A DNA stretch of 20,027 bases from Ruminococcus sp. UBA3665 (GCA_002373165.1 DFJS01000092.1:1-20027); one strand, 5' to 3'. Positions 8,439 to 15,913 are shown, numbered from the stretch's first letter. The notes: generated from the letters alone by a model not told the origin. Program-made: numbers and translations.

Positions 8439-9425
8439 ATGGGCATTATCAAAGCCGCCGCCGATGCCGTCAGCGGTTCTCTCGCCGGACAATGGCTGGA
8501 TTATATCGTTTCTGACAAAATGGATAATGCAATACTCATGACAAGAGGTGTGCGTGTCATCAAAGGCAAAAACGGCAATGAATACTCTAAAGTGCAGACA
8601 ATCTCAAACGGCTCTAAAATCCGCATTGCCCCCAACCAGCTGATGCTGCTGTGTGACGGCGGCCAGATTGTCGACTGCTGTGATGCCGAAGGCTATTATG
8701 AAGTCTGGCTTTCTTCTGCGCCTTCTATGTTTAACGGCGAATTCGGCGCGGCTGTGAAAGAAACATTCCAGCGCATCAAATACGGCGGTCAGCCTACGGC
8801 CAGTCAGGAAGTGTATTTTATCAATCTTCAGGAAATTAAAGGCCTCAAGTTCGGCACTAGAAATCCCCTCCAGTATTTTGACCATTTTTATAATGCCGAG
8901 TTATTTATCCGCTGTCATGGAACGTATTCTATTAAGATTACAGACCCTATGAAATTTTTTGAAGAAGTCGTTCCGCGCAATGCCGATTATGTCACAACAC
9001 AGGTGCTCTCTGATCAGTGTCTGGAAGAATTCCTGATGGCCTTGCAGAATGCTGTCACGCATATGGCACAGGACGGCGTGAGAGTTTCTGACCTGGGTGC
9101 CAAAAATCTGGAAATTGTCAAATATCTGGATGCACAGCTTGACCCCCTCTGGAAAGAACGGCGCGGCATTGAACTGATTTCTGTCGGCATCGGCAATATC
9201 AGCTATGACGACCAGAGCCGCGAATTGATTAACCTGCGCGGCAGAAATGCCATGCTCCGTCAGGAAATAACAGAAAATAATGCCTGGGTCTGCGAATGCG
9301 GCAGGGAAAATTCCGGAAAATTCTGCATCTACTGCGGCAGAAAAAATCCTCGGTACTGGCAGTGCGACTGCGGTGAAGAAAATACAGGAAACTTCTGCGG
9401 CAAATGCGGCCAGAAAAGACCATAA
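8439..9425 (+). CDS. SPFH-domain protein with C-terminal double zinc ribbon (YdjI-like)
   Basis: The 328-residue protein matches the Bacillus YdjI type: an SPFH/Band-7 domain (about residues 15-265) without an N-terminal membrane anchor, followed by two zinc ribbons. The ribbons are clear: C285, C287, C296, C299 (CECG..FCIYCG) and C309, C311, C320, C323 (CDCG..FCGKCG). Such proteins oligomerise at membranes and, in Bacillus, lie in an operon with a PspA homologue, a zinc-ribbon membrane protein (YdjG) and a TPM-domain protein (YdjH) in the envelope-stress response. Homologues of YdjG and YdjH follow here, but no PspA gene is adjacent. AGAAAGGAG at 8423-8431 sets the ATG at 8439. Direct function in this organism is inferred. 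Confidence 0.88.
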   Translation: MGIIKAAADAVSGSLAGQWLDYIVSDKMDNAILMTRGVRVIKGKNGNEYSKVQTISNGSKIRIAPNQLMLLCDGGQIVDCCDAEGYYEVWLSSAPSMFNGEFGAAVKETFQRIKYGGQPTASQEVYFINLQEIKGLKFGTRNPLQYFDHFYNAELFIRCHGTYSIKITDPMKFFEEVVPRNADYVTTQVLSDQCLEEFLMALQNAVTHMAQDGVRVSDLGAKNLEIVKYLDAQLDPLWKERRGIELISVGIGNISYDDQSRELINLRGRNAMLRQEITENNAWVCECGRENSGKFCIYCGRKNPRYWQCDCGEENTGNFCGKCGQKRP

Positions 9426-9471
9426 TTCTTATCATGCATATTGAGTTTTATCATCATAAGGAGAAGAGTGT

Positions 9472-10542
9472 ATGAGTTCCAATGCTCAGAATATGGAAAG
9501 CATTCAGTATAAATGCCCTAACTGTAATGCCGATCTGCGGTTTAATCCTAAAAAACAGGGCTTTTCCTGCGAATTCTGCGACAGCTTTTTTACAGTCGAA
9601 GAATGCAAGGCCGCTAATGAACAGATGCAGAGCGATGCCCACGCGGCTGCGCCTGCTCATGATGAGTTCGCCGAAAATAATCAGCTGTATATCTGTCAGA
9701 GCTGCGGGGCTGAATTAATCACAGATCTGAACACTACTGCTACAGAATGCGTTTACTGTCATAATCCCGTTGTGCTCCAGGGAAGACTTTCCGGCGAATA
9801 CAGACCTTCTAAAGTCATTCCGTTTCAAATTTCCAAAGAACAGGCTGCCGAAATTTTTAAAACCTGGTGCGGAAACAGAAAATTCCTCCCTAAGGATTTT
9901 CTTTCTGAAAGCCAGCTTCTGCACCTGCACGGCGTATATGTTCCGTTCTGGGTTGCCGACTGCCATATCCGCGGCCATATGAATGCCGAATGCCATAAAA
10001 TCCGCCGCTGGACTTCCGGAGATTATCACTATACACAAGTCAAAGAATATGAAGTTGTCCGTAATGCTGAACTGGATTTTGAAGGCATTCCTGCTGACGG
10101 AGAATCTAAAATTCCGGATGACCTGATGGAAGCTATCGAACCGTTTGATTACAGAGATACCGTCGCATTTGAAATGGCCTATCTCAGCGGCTTTATGTCC
10201 GATAAATACGATGTGGACAAAGTTCAGGTCTTTCCGCGTGTGCGCAACCGTGCTGTCAACGGCAGCGATCAGATGCTCCGTTCTTCTATGACAGGTTATG
10301 ATTCTGTCCGGGTCATCCAGTCCGATATGAACGTTCTGAAAACGAAATGGCAGTATATGCTTCTGCCCGTCTGGTTCATGTCCTATCAATATCAGGGAAA
10401 ACAATATGATTTCGCCATCAACGGCCAGACAGGCAAACAGGCCGGTACGCCGCCCCTCGACCACGGCAGGCTGATGCGCCTTTGCCTGATAATTGTGCTG
10501 GCCGTGACTGTGATCGGCGCGTTAGGAGGTTTTCTGCTTTGA
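9472..10542 (+). CDS. Zinc-ribbon membrane protein (YdjG-like)
   Basis: The 356-residue protein has two N-terminal zinc ribbons: C15, C18, C33, C36 (CPNC..CEFC) and C75, C78, C93, C96 (CQSC..CVYC). A central beta-rich region of about 220 residues follows, including PFQISKEQA and GVYVPFWVADCHIRG (about 153-167). A single C-terminal transmembrane helix spans about 335-356 (CLIIVLAVTVIGALGGFLL). This layout fits YdjG-type proteins that recruit PspA family members to the membrane in Bacillus. Here PspA is not next door. AAGGAG (9458-9463) lies 8 nt before the ATG. The stop TGA overlaps the TTG start of the TPM gene, so translation is coupled. The N-terminus should be cytoplasmic, as the protein has no signal peptide. 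Confidence 0.85.
   Translation: MSSNAQNMESIQYKCPNCNADLRFNPKKQGFSCEFCDSFFTVEECKAANEQMQSDAHAAAPAHDEFAENNQLYICQSCGAELITDLNTTATECVYCHNPVVLQGRLSGEYRPSKVIPFQISKEQAAEIFKTWCGNRKFLPKDFLSESQLLHLHGVYVPFWVADCHIRGHMNAECHKIRRWTSGDYHYTQVKEYEVVRNAELDFEGIPADGESKIPDDLMEAIEPFDYRDTVAFEMAYLSGFMSDKYDVDKVQVFPRVRNRAVNGSDQMLRSSMTGYDSVRVIQSDMNVLKTKWQYMLLPVWFMSYQYQGKQYDFAINGQTGKQAGTPPLDHGRLMRLCLIIVLAVTVIGALGGFLL
10524..10541 (+). promoter_or_regulatory. Ribosome site that fixes a TTG start for the TPM gene
   Basis: AGGAGGT at 10524-10530 is followed, after 8 nt, by TTG at 10539-10541. The TTG begins a clean signal peptide and overlaps the previous gene's stop as TTGA. The only in-frame upstream ATG (10482) has no such site and would add 19 arginine- and cysteine-rich residues in front of the signal sequence. 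Confidence 0.85.
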
Positions 10543-11432
10543 AAAAATATCTGATAGGATTCCTGACAGCTCTGTTTATGATGCTCCAATTCTGCGGAAT
10601 TCCCGCTTCTGCGGCCGGTATGCAGATCTATGACCAGGGAAACCGCCTCAAAACAGACGAGTTTGTAGAAGTCGCCGAACGGCTTCAGGAAGCCGCGGAT
10701 CATATCAATATGAACGTGGTCGCAATCCTGGGAAACGAAAAACATTCTGATACAATGATAGAAAGTATGACTGATTCTACTTACGATCAGCTGTACGGCC
10801 CAAAAACAGACGGCATTTGCTTATATCTCGATTTAAGCGGTGCCGAACATCCTTATGATTATATCTCTACCAGCGGCCTGGCACAGTTCTATTATACCAA
10901 CAGTTCCAGCAATAACAGAATCGAACAGATGCATTATGCCATTGATAAGCATCTTTATCCGGTTGGCAGCGAAGATGCTTATCATGCCTTGCTGGAATTT
11001 GCCGATCAGCTGGAAAATTATTATGAAATCGGCATACCAGATCATTACTATATCTATGATGATGTATATCATGAGTATTATCATGTAGAAAACGGAAAAA
11101 TAATTACAACCAGCAGCAAACCCTATATCGATTGGGGCGGCGTAATTCTCGGCGGCATGGGCGGATTTATATTCGGCATCATTGCCGCGGCAATTACTTA
11201 TGCTGTGATTAAATCCAAATACAGATTTATTTATCAGATTTCGCCTACTACTTATCTGAATAAAAAAACTGTGCATTATACACAGCAGACTGACAGATTC
11301 ATCCGCGAACGCACTACCAAAACACATGTCACCAGCGATACCGGCGGCAGAAGCGGCGGCGGAAGCAGTCATCATCATTCCGGCGGCGGCCATTCGCACG
11401 GCGGTCACGGCGGCGGCGGTCATCACAGATAA
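10539..11432 (+). CDS. Secreted/membrane TPM-domain protein with Gly/His-rich tail (YdjH-like)
   Basis: The 297-residue protein starts at TTG. A signal peptide (KKYLIGFLTALFMMLQFCG, cleavage near ASA, residues 23-25) leads into an extracytoplasmic TPM domain (about 28-165; begins MQIYDQGNRLKTDE, includes VVAIL and a DGICLYLDLS strand). A transmembrane helix follows at about 201-224 (GVILGGMGGFIFGIIAAAIT), then a short cytoplasmic segment. The last 29 residues (269-297) are almost only Gly, His and Ser, with eight histidines. TPM proteins of this kind (YgcG/YdjH group) sit with SPFH and zinc-ribbon partners in envelope-stress loci. The histidine-rich tail might bind metal or only be a flexible end. 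It is the last gene of the apparent paaK operon. Confidence 0.87.
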   Translation: MKKYLIGFLTALFMMLQFCGIPASAAGMQIYDQGNRLKTDEFVEVAERLQEAADHINMNVVAILGNEKHSDTMIESMTDSTYDQLYGPKTDGICLYLDLSGAEHPYDYISTSGLAQFYYTNSSSNNRIEQMHYAIDKHLYPVGSEDAYHALLEFADQLENYYEIGIPDHYYIYDDVYHEYYHVENGKIITTSSKPYIDWGGVILGGMGGFIFGIIAAAITYAVIKSKYRFIYQISPTTYLNKKTVHYTQQTDRFIRERTTKTHVTSDTGGRSGGGSSHHHSGGGHSHGGHGGGGHHR

Positions 11433-11441
11433 ATGCAAAGA

Positions 11442-11469
11442 AGAAGCCCCTTCCGGACTTCTGCTTTTT
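11442..11469 (+). terminator. Weak hairpin terminator after the TPM gene
   Basis: AGAAG-C-CC / GG-A-CTTCT (11442-11449 paired with 11455-11462) has one internal mismatch and is followed by GC and five T (11465-11469). The position, 10 nt past the stop and before a fresh promoter, supports it. The hairpin itself is modest. Confidence 0.5.
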
Positions 11470-11524
11470 AATAAATCAGTATATAGTATTTTTCAAAAAA
11501 AAGCCAGATTCTTATCCGAAATCA

Positions 11525-11554
11525 TTGACAGGAACAGGAAAATCATGTTATAAT
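11525..11554 (+). promoter_or_regulatory. Consensus extended -10 promoter
   Basis: A perfect TTGACA (11525-11530), 18-nt spacer and perfect TATAAT (11549-11554) with an upstream TG (11546-11547) precede the pRiA4b ORF-3-like gene by 36 nt. This predicts a strong vegetative promoter. Confidence 0.85.
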
Positions 11555-11590
11555 TTAAATAAATCTATCGAATGAAAGGAAGTTTCATCT

Positions 11591-13258
11591 ATGAGAAGCA
11601 GAATTCACTATCAGACATTTGTCATCAGCGTTTCTCTCGGAAAAGGCTGTTACCGGCATCTGAAAATCTCCGGACGGGAAACACTCGAAGAATTATCCGA
11701 CAGCATTCTGTGGGCATTTGATTTTGACAATGACCATCTTCATGCATTTTTCATGAATAACAAAATATGGGATACATCTGCCTGCTATTCTTCTCCTTAC
11801 GCAGAGGACGGCTGTCCGTCAACAGCAAAACATACCATTCAGTCTGTCGGCTTACAAGTCGGTCAGAAGTTTGTATATCTGTTTGATTTCGGCGATGAAT
11901 GGCGTTTCGACTGCAAAGTTTTGAAAATTCTTGACGAAGATACCAAAGAAACAGAACTCATCAGAATCAGAGGCAAAGCCCCTGAACAGTATCCGGAATA
12001 TGATGAAGAAGACTATGCAGAAGAATCAGAAGATTTTGAAGTCATGAACGAATTAAAAGAACTGCCTGTTCCTGTGCCGGATTCGCTCTATGATACAGCA
12101 TTCAGATTTAAATCTGAAAAACTCTGGAAGAAACTCCATGACAATCAGATTTTTGCAGTCCAGTTATCTGACGGCGAAATCGGCTATTGTACCGTCATGG
12201 GAGCACTTGGTGAACATCTTGCGCTTGGTCTGTATATCGGCGAAAAAGGCTACCGGACATATTACAAGATTGCAGACATCACAGGAGATACGTCAGAATC
12301 CGATTATTTTGAACATTCTATGTCGCAGAACTGTCTGCAATGCAGTTTCGAGAATAAGGACAATATGCCGGAGGCAGAAATTTCCTCTGTACAGGCTTAT
12401 GCCAAAGCACATAATATCCATCTGAGAGGGGCAAATAGTTTTCCCTCTATGATATGTATGAAGCCTTATCAGATGCCTTGGTTTATCAAAGATGACAAAG
12501 ATTATCTGCTTTTAGAAGAAGCTCTCAAAGCCGGAATCGAAGCTGCTGAAAAGCTGAAATCCCATAATCCCGAAGAACTCGGATTTTCTGTTTTTTCTGA
12601 TGAGATTCCTCTGCTTGTTCCGGAGAAAGACGGTTTTATCTGGAAAAGCTGTCACGTTCCGGAAATCATGCAGGAAGTATTTGCTTCTCCGGAACTCAGT
12701 GACGAACTTACAGAACAGATTAAAGCTCTGAAAAAAGTCAACAAGCTGGAATGCAAAATCATTCATATCAGAAAACCGGTACAGGATTCCCTCGAAGAAG
12801 CACCCTATTTTCCGGCGATGCTTCTCGCTTTGGAAACCAGAAATGACCGCTTTCTGGAAAATCAGCCTGTAAAGCAGTACGCCGGAAATGAATCCGCCAT
12901 TCTGGAAGATTTCGCCCAGAATCTGATTACTGCAAAACGTGTTCCGAAATCCATCTCAGTAGCGGATGACCGCACAGAAGCCTTATTATCCAAATTCTGC
13001 GAAGCCTGTGACATCAAGCTCAACCGTGTGAAAAATTTCACAAAATTACATCAGACAGAAGCCAGCATCAACGGCGAAGAATCCATCAGCGGCAGTTTTG
13101 GAAGATTCATGCAGATGGTCGATACTGTGCAGATGCTTCCGGAAGAAGATCTGAAACAATTTCCGCAGGAATTCCGTGATATGTTCATAGAAATGGGGAA
13201 TGCAGGCCTGCTCCCTCCGGAAACAGTCGAAAAAATGAAGAAAGCATGGAATCTGTAA
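11591..13258 (+). CDS. Plasmid pRiA4b ORF-3-like protein, multidomain
   Basis: This 555-residue protein is of unknown function. Residues 1 to about 125 match the pRiA4b ORF-3 fold, with the signature YLFDFGDEWRFDCKVL (about 96-111). An acidic linker follows (PEYDEEDYAEESED, about 135-148). The middle (about 170-300) and C-terminal (about 430-515) regions look like the extra domains of unknown function that accompany this fold in Firmicutes. They include GYCTVMGALGEHLALGLY and a repeated ESIS/EASI-rich segment. There is no signal peptide and no TM helix, so it is likely cytoplasmic. GAAAGGAAG (11574-11582) precedes the ATG. It is monocistronic, with a strong promoter and its own terminator. 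Despite the family name, nothing plasmid-like was seen around it. Confidence 0.75.
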   Translation: MRSRIHYQTFVISVSLGKGCYRHLKISGRETLEELSDSILWAFDFDNDHLHAFFMNNKIWDTSACYSSPYAEDGCPSTAKHTIQSVGLQVGQKFVYLFDFGDEWRFDCKVLKILDEDTKETELIRIRGKAPEQYPEYDEEDYAEESEDFEVMNELKELPVPVPDSLYDTAFRFKSEKLWKKLHDNQIFAVQLSDGEIGYCTVMGALGEHLALGLYIGEKGYRTYYKIADITGDTSESDYFEHSMSQNCLQCSFENKDNMPEAEISSVQAYAKAHNIHLRGANSFPSMICMKPYQMPWFIKDDKDYLLLEEALKAGIEAAEKLKSHNPEELGFSVFSDEIPLLVPEKDGFIWKSCHVPEIMQEVFASPELSDELTEQIKALKKVNKLECKIIHIRKPVQDSLEEAPYFPAMLLALETRNDRFLENQPVKQYAGNESAILEDFAQNLITAKRVPKSISVADDRTEALLSKFCEACDIKLNRVKNFTKLHQTEASINGEESISGSFGRFMQMVDTVQMLPEEDLKQFPQEFRDMFIEMGNAGLLPPETVEKMKKAWNL

Positions 13259-13266
13259 AAAATAAC

Positions 13267-13310
13267 AAACATCTCCAGCATTGCATTCAGGCAGTGCCGG
13301 AGATGTTTTT
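13267..13310 (+). terminator. Bidirectional terminator between convergent genes
   Basis: A perfect 10-bp stem AAACATCTCC/GGAGATGTTT (13267-13276 and 13299-13308) continues after a mismatch as GCATTGC pairing with GCAGTGC (13278-13284 with 13291-13297, one G-T pair) to a 6-nt loop. T-runs lie on both sides in the right orientation. It ends the pRiA4b-like gene on the plus strand and the lipoprotein gene on the minus strand, whose TAA (13309-13311) lies in the T-tract. Confidence 0.85.
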
Positions 13311-14079
13311 ATTTCTCTAATGTAATGAATTTATGCTTTAGGAATATAAAAGTATCATCTTTTGTATTAAAACCGCCTTTAGTTTTTACAGCATCCTGAT
13401 ATACAGAAAGTACGCCATTGTCGCATGAAAAGTACAGTGTAAATGCTAAATAGGGTAAGTCATATGTTTTGCCATTAAATTCATCAGGAAATGTTTTATC
13501 ATCATATTTTAAATCCAAAAGCACATATTCTTTTTGGAAGGTTTTCCATAACATACTATCAGAACTTCCGTTTTTTACCTCCGGATATAATTTCCATGCA
13601 GAAAGTTCCATATCTGCATTGAAATAGATATATAACTCAGCTTCTGAGCCGTTTCCGAGGTCTTCATAATGGTATCCCTTCTCCCCCCACAGCTCCTCAA
13701 AATTTTCTTTTTCAGATTTTACAAATTCCAGAAAAGTCTGTTCCTCTCCCCACTCCTCATTATCATCGTCAATGGTGTATACTATCACTTCTGATTCAAA
13801 AAATTGCGACATGTCTACTGGAATATGTGCAGTATATGCAACATCGGAATCATCTCCCTCTTTATAATAACAAAAATCTTTGAACGATTTTGCAACAGTT
13901 TTCATCGGCGTATGTTCTTCAAAGAAAAGCTTTTCTATATCTTCAAATGTAGAAATCGTATAAGTTCCGCAGTCATGCTTTGTTTCATATTTCGTTATTT
14001 TAGAACTTCCGCATGATGTCGCCGTCACAGCAGTGAATATTGCAGTACACATTGCGGTAAATTTTAAAATATTCTTCAT
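13309..14079 (-). CDS. Putative lipoprotein of unknown function
   Basis: The 256-residue protein begins MKNILKFTAMCTAIFTAVTA and has a lipobox-like ATSC, placing the modified cysteine at residue 23. This predicts a membrane-anchored lipoprotein on the outer face. The mature part is acidic, with clusters such as DDDNEEWGEEQ, and contains no enzyme motif I recognise. The ATG at 14077-14079 was chosen because a strong GAGGAGGG site (14084-14091) sits just upstream. An in-frame ATG at 14101-14103 would put charged residues ahead of the signal peptide and contain that site. It is single and convergent with the pRiA4b-like gene. It looks somewhat AT-richer than its neighbours (by eye). Confidence 0.75.
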   Translation of the reverse strand: MKNILKFTAMCTAIFTAVTATSCGSSKITKYETKHDCGTYTISTFEDIEKLFFEEHTPMKTVAKSFKDFCYYKEGDDSDVAYTAHIPVDMSQFFESEVIVYTIDDDNEEWGEEQTFLEFVKSEKENFEELWGEKGYHYEDLGNGSEAELYIYFNADMELSAWKLYPEVKNGSSDSMLWKTFQKEYVLLDLKYDDKTFPDEFNGKTYDLPYLAFTLYFSCDNGVLSVYQDAVKTKGGFNTKDDTFIFLKHKFITLEK

Positions 14080-14203
14080 AGTTCCCTCCTCTATCACTTT
14101 CATCTGTTCTTATACTCCTATTTTTTATATATTCGCTTAATATTTATAATATTTTATCATGGAACTATGAGGGGGGTGATAGATAAGTGAAAATCATGTG
14201 AAA

Positions 14204-14252
14204 TTTACAATTTCATCCAAAAAGTATAATTTCAGATTTCCGGCAAATACTA
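14204..14252 (+). promoter_or_regulatory. Candidate promoters ahead of spoVT
   Basis: Two overlapping signals are visible. One is sigma-A-like: TTTACA (14204-14209), a short 15-nt spacer and perfect TATAAT (14225-14230). The other resembles a forespore sigma-G or sigma-F site: GTATA (14224-14228), 17-nt spacer, AATACTA (14246-14252; consensus CATNMTA with one mismatch). Bacillus spoVT is sigma-G dependent, which makes the second attractive. Neither is proven. Confidence 0.4.
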
Positions 14253-14310
14253 ACAAAGCAGTCAGGTTATTTTAAAATCATCTGAATTTTTATCATAAGG
14301 AGCGAAAAAT

Positions 14311-14847
14311 ATGAAAGCAACAGGTATTGTCAGGAGAATTGACGACCTCGGACGGGTTGTCATTCCGAAGGAAATCCGCCGGACTATGAGAATTCACGAG
14401 GGCGACCCGCTAGAAATTTATACTAGCAGTGACGGCGAAGTGATCTTCAAGAAATATTCCGTAATTGGTGAGATGGGACACAATGCCTCCCAGGTAGCAG
14501 ATATCATGTATAAACTGGCCGGCTGTCCGGTAGTGGTATTTGACAGAGATCACGTTGTTGCGACTTCCGGTGTGACAAAAAAGGAATTCCAGGAACGCAG
14601 AGTCTCCCCTGAACTGGAAGAACTCATGGAAAATCGAAAACAGTATTTCGCTGAGGATGACAGCCATCAGTTCTATGCAGTCGAGGGTGTAGAACAGAGT
14701 TCCCTTGCGTGTCTGCCGATTTTGTCATCCGGAGATGTAACCGGAGCAGTAGCTTTTCTGAACAATGGCAAATCTCAGAAGATTTCAGAATCACAGAAAA
14801 GTCTTGTCAATGCGGCGGCGCAGTTCCTCAGCAGTCAGATGGAATAA
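14311..14847 (+). CDS. spoVT: Stage V sporulation protein T, AbrB-like regulator
   Basis: SpoVT is a forespore transcription factor that modulates sigma-G genes. The 178 residues equal the Bacillus protein in length. Residues 1-45 are the swapped-hairpin AbrB DNA-binding domain (MKATGIVRRIDDLGRVVIPK, then EIRRTMRIHEGDPLEIY). Residues about 55-178 form a GAF-like domain (ASQVADIMYKLAGCPVVVFD; SLACLPILSSGDVTGAVAFL). AAGGAG lies about 7 nt before the ATG. Together with the dockerin protein it marks the host as a spore-forming Clostridia lineage. A strong hairpin follows. No neighbour is obviously sporulation related. Confidence 0.95.
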   Translation: MKATGIVRRIDDLGRVVIPKEIRRTMRIHEGDPLEIYTSSDGEVIFKKYSVIGEMGHNASQVADIMYKLAGCPVVVFDRDHVVATSGVTKKEFQERRVSPELEELMENRKQYFAEDDSHQFYAVEGVEQSSLACLPILSSGDVTGAVAFLNNGKSQKISESQKSLVNAAAQFLSSQME

Positions 14848-14852
14848 ACTAC

Positions 14853-14876
14853 AAAGCCCGGAAATTCCGGGCTTTT
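14853..14876 (+). terminator. Bidirectional terminator between spoVT and the HAD gene
   Basis: The stem AAAGCCCG/CGGGCTTT (14853-14860 and 14868-14875) has a 7-nt loop, GAAATTC. TTTT follows on the plus strand, and TTT at the foot of the stem serves the minus strand. It lies 5 nt past the spoVT stop and 15 nt past the HAD stop. Confidence 0.8.
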
Positions 14877-14890
14877 GTGCTGTAAAGAGA

Positions 14891-15784
14891 TTATGACCCG
14901 GATGTGCTGTAATTGGCTGCCTGATCTTTTTTGCATTCATAATGGATAGTTTCCAGAATTTCATTTGCAGCGGTTCGGTTGATGATAGCTTTCAGAAGCT
15001 GATCAATCTGGGAATTTTCTGTATAATCTGCCGGGGCAAAGTAACGGATGCGGTTATCATGAAGCATCTTGTATACTTTGGTTTTATCTGCCGTTTCGCT
15101 GTTGTAGATGCCGATAGAATGTCCGCCGTAAGTATTGACAAGTTTCATGCAGGGGATATCTGTGTCACTGTCGCCGATATATACAATATTGCGGAATGGC
15201 ACGCGAAGATCTTCCGGAGCAAAAAAATCATTTACGCCCGGATCGTTCACATCCAGAACGCCTTTTTCAATCCGGAACAGAAACTGGGTTTTATTGGTAT
15301 AGTTGACTACCTGTGCCGGCCAGACAGCAACGCCGCGTTCGTTATAATAAAAAGAACTTGCATAGATTTTTTCAAATGCGCCTGCTTTGGCAACGGAAGT
15401 TCCTTCTATCATTTCTTTCAGGCCGGAGGAAATAATATAATGTTCCACAATGACCCCATGTTCTGCGCCGTACCGGCGAATGCGTTCAAACCATTCTTCT
15501 ACTCCCGGAAAGAGTGTTACTTTAGAACCGTATTCTTCCAGTTTTTGTCTGCTGAAAATTTCTCTGCCCTCGGCTTCCTGCCGCATTTTATACATATAGG
15601 CAAGATTGGAATCCATGCTGCCGTCTTTTGCCAGCAGATCGGTATCTTTCCAGAAAGACGGAACATCGCCGTCATATACGGTTTGAATATAGCCCTGTGC
15701 CTGCATATCGTCAGGAGAAAGAGTTTTGTCAAAATCATAGCATACAGCAAGAACGGGCAGATTTTCTTTCGATTTTCTTATCAT
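14891..15784 (-). CDS. HAD-superfamily hydrolase (phosphoserine-phosphatase-like)
   Basis: This 297-residue cytoplasmic phosphatase-like protein has all HAD motifs. Motif I is DFDKTLSP (nucleophile Asp17, Asp19), motif II is YIISSG (Ser119/120), the motif III lysine is near 165 (NKTQFLFRI), and motif IV is YIGDSDTDIPCM (Asp205, Asp209). The long helical insert after motif I (WKDTDLLAKDGSMDSNLAYM) is a C1-type cap. The substrate cannot be told from sequence. GGAGG at 15795-15799 sits 10 nt before the ATG. The mobile element ends only 27 nt upstream of the start, and a good minus-strand promoter now lies on the far side of it at 17369-17397. The gene therefore depends on read-through from tnpB or on sequences inside the element. 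Confidence 0.88.
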   Translation of the reverse strand: MIRKSKENLPVLAVCYDFDKTLSPDDMQAQGYIQTVYDGDVPSFWKDTDLLAKDGSMDSNLAYMYKMRQEAEGREIFSRQKLEEYGSKVTLFPGVEEWFERIRRYGAEHGVIVEHYIISSGLKEMIEGTSVAKAGAFEKIYASSFYYNERGVAVWPAQVVNYTNKTQFLFRIEKGVLDVNDPGVNDFFAPEDLRVPFRNIVYIGDSDTDIPCMKLVNTYGGHSIGIYNSETADKTKVYKMLHDNRIRYFAPADYTENSQIDQLLKAIINRTAANEILETIHYECKKDQAANYSTSGS

Positions 15785-15811
15785 AATGATGCGGCCTCCG
15801 GTATATGATAT

Positions 15812-15843
15812 GGCTCTGTCCCAACAAACAGTTGATTTTTCAA
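15812..15843 (+). repeat. Left terminal inverted repeat
   Basis: It starts GGCTCTGTCCCAACAA, then ACA and GTTGATTTTTCAA. Against the right repeat it has 29 identical positions, two mismatches and one extra T. It includes a small TTGA-TTTT-TCAA palindrome. It lies 27 nt upstream of the HAD start codon. Confidence 0.92.
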
Positions 15844-15913
15844 ACCTATTTGTCTGAACTTTATAGAGATTTCTCCCTAATGGGTAAAGCCAATACCCTC
15901 TACCTAATCTAAC
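15812..15913 (-). ncRNA. Candidate guide-RNA (omegaRNA/reRNA) 3' scaffold of TnpB
   Basis: TnpB guide RNAs normally cover the end of the tnpB ORF and the following element end, with the guide read from flanking DNA. The 98 nt after the tnpB stop have no ORF but can fold: GGGTA (15882-15886) pairs with TACCC (15894-15898) over a 7-nt loop. CTTTA (15859-15863) can pair with TAAAG (15885-15889), and TAGA (15864-15867) with TCTA (15899-15902), so a compact, possibly pseudoknotted fold is conceivable. Read on the minus strand past 15812, the guide would be the HAD leader (15811 downward). The 5' limit, probably inside tnpB, cannot be placed. Confidence 0.35.

Noticed and set aside
14080..14103. 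Upstream ATG (14101-14103) for the lipoprotein
   Set aside because: It would include the GAGGAGGG ribosome site in the coding part and spoil the signal peptide.
14076..14170. 10-bp inverted match TCATAGTTCC (14076-14085) / GGAACTATGA (14161-14170), with CTATCAC/GTGATAG nearby
   Set aside because: The sub-motifs are in swapped order and one arm covers the lipoprotein start codon. Without comparative data it could be chance or an operator, so it is not called.
14942..15808. 288-codon plus-strand ORF opposite the HAD gene
   Set aside because: The minus strand holds an intact HAD phosphatase with all motifs; the plus frame is a shadow.
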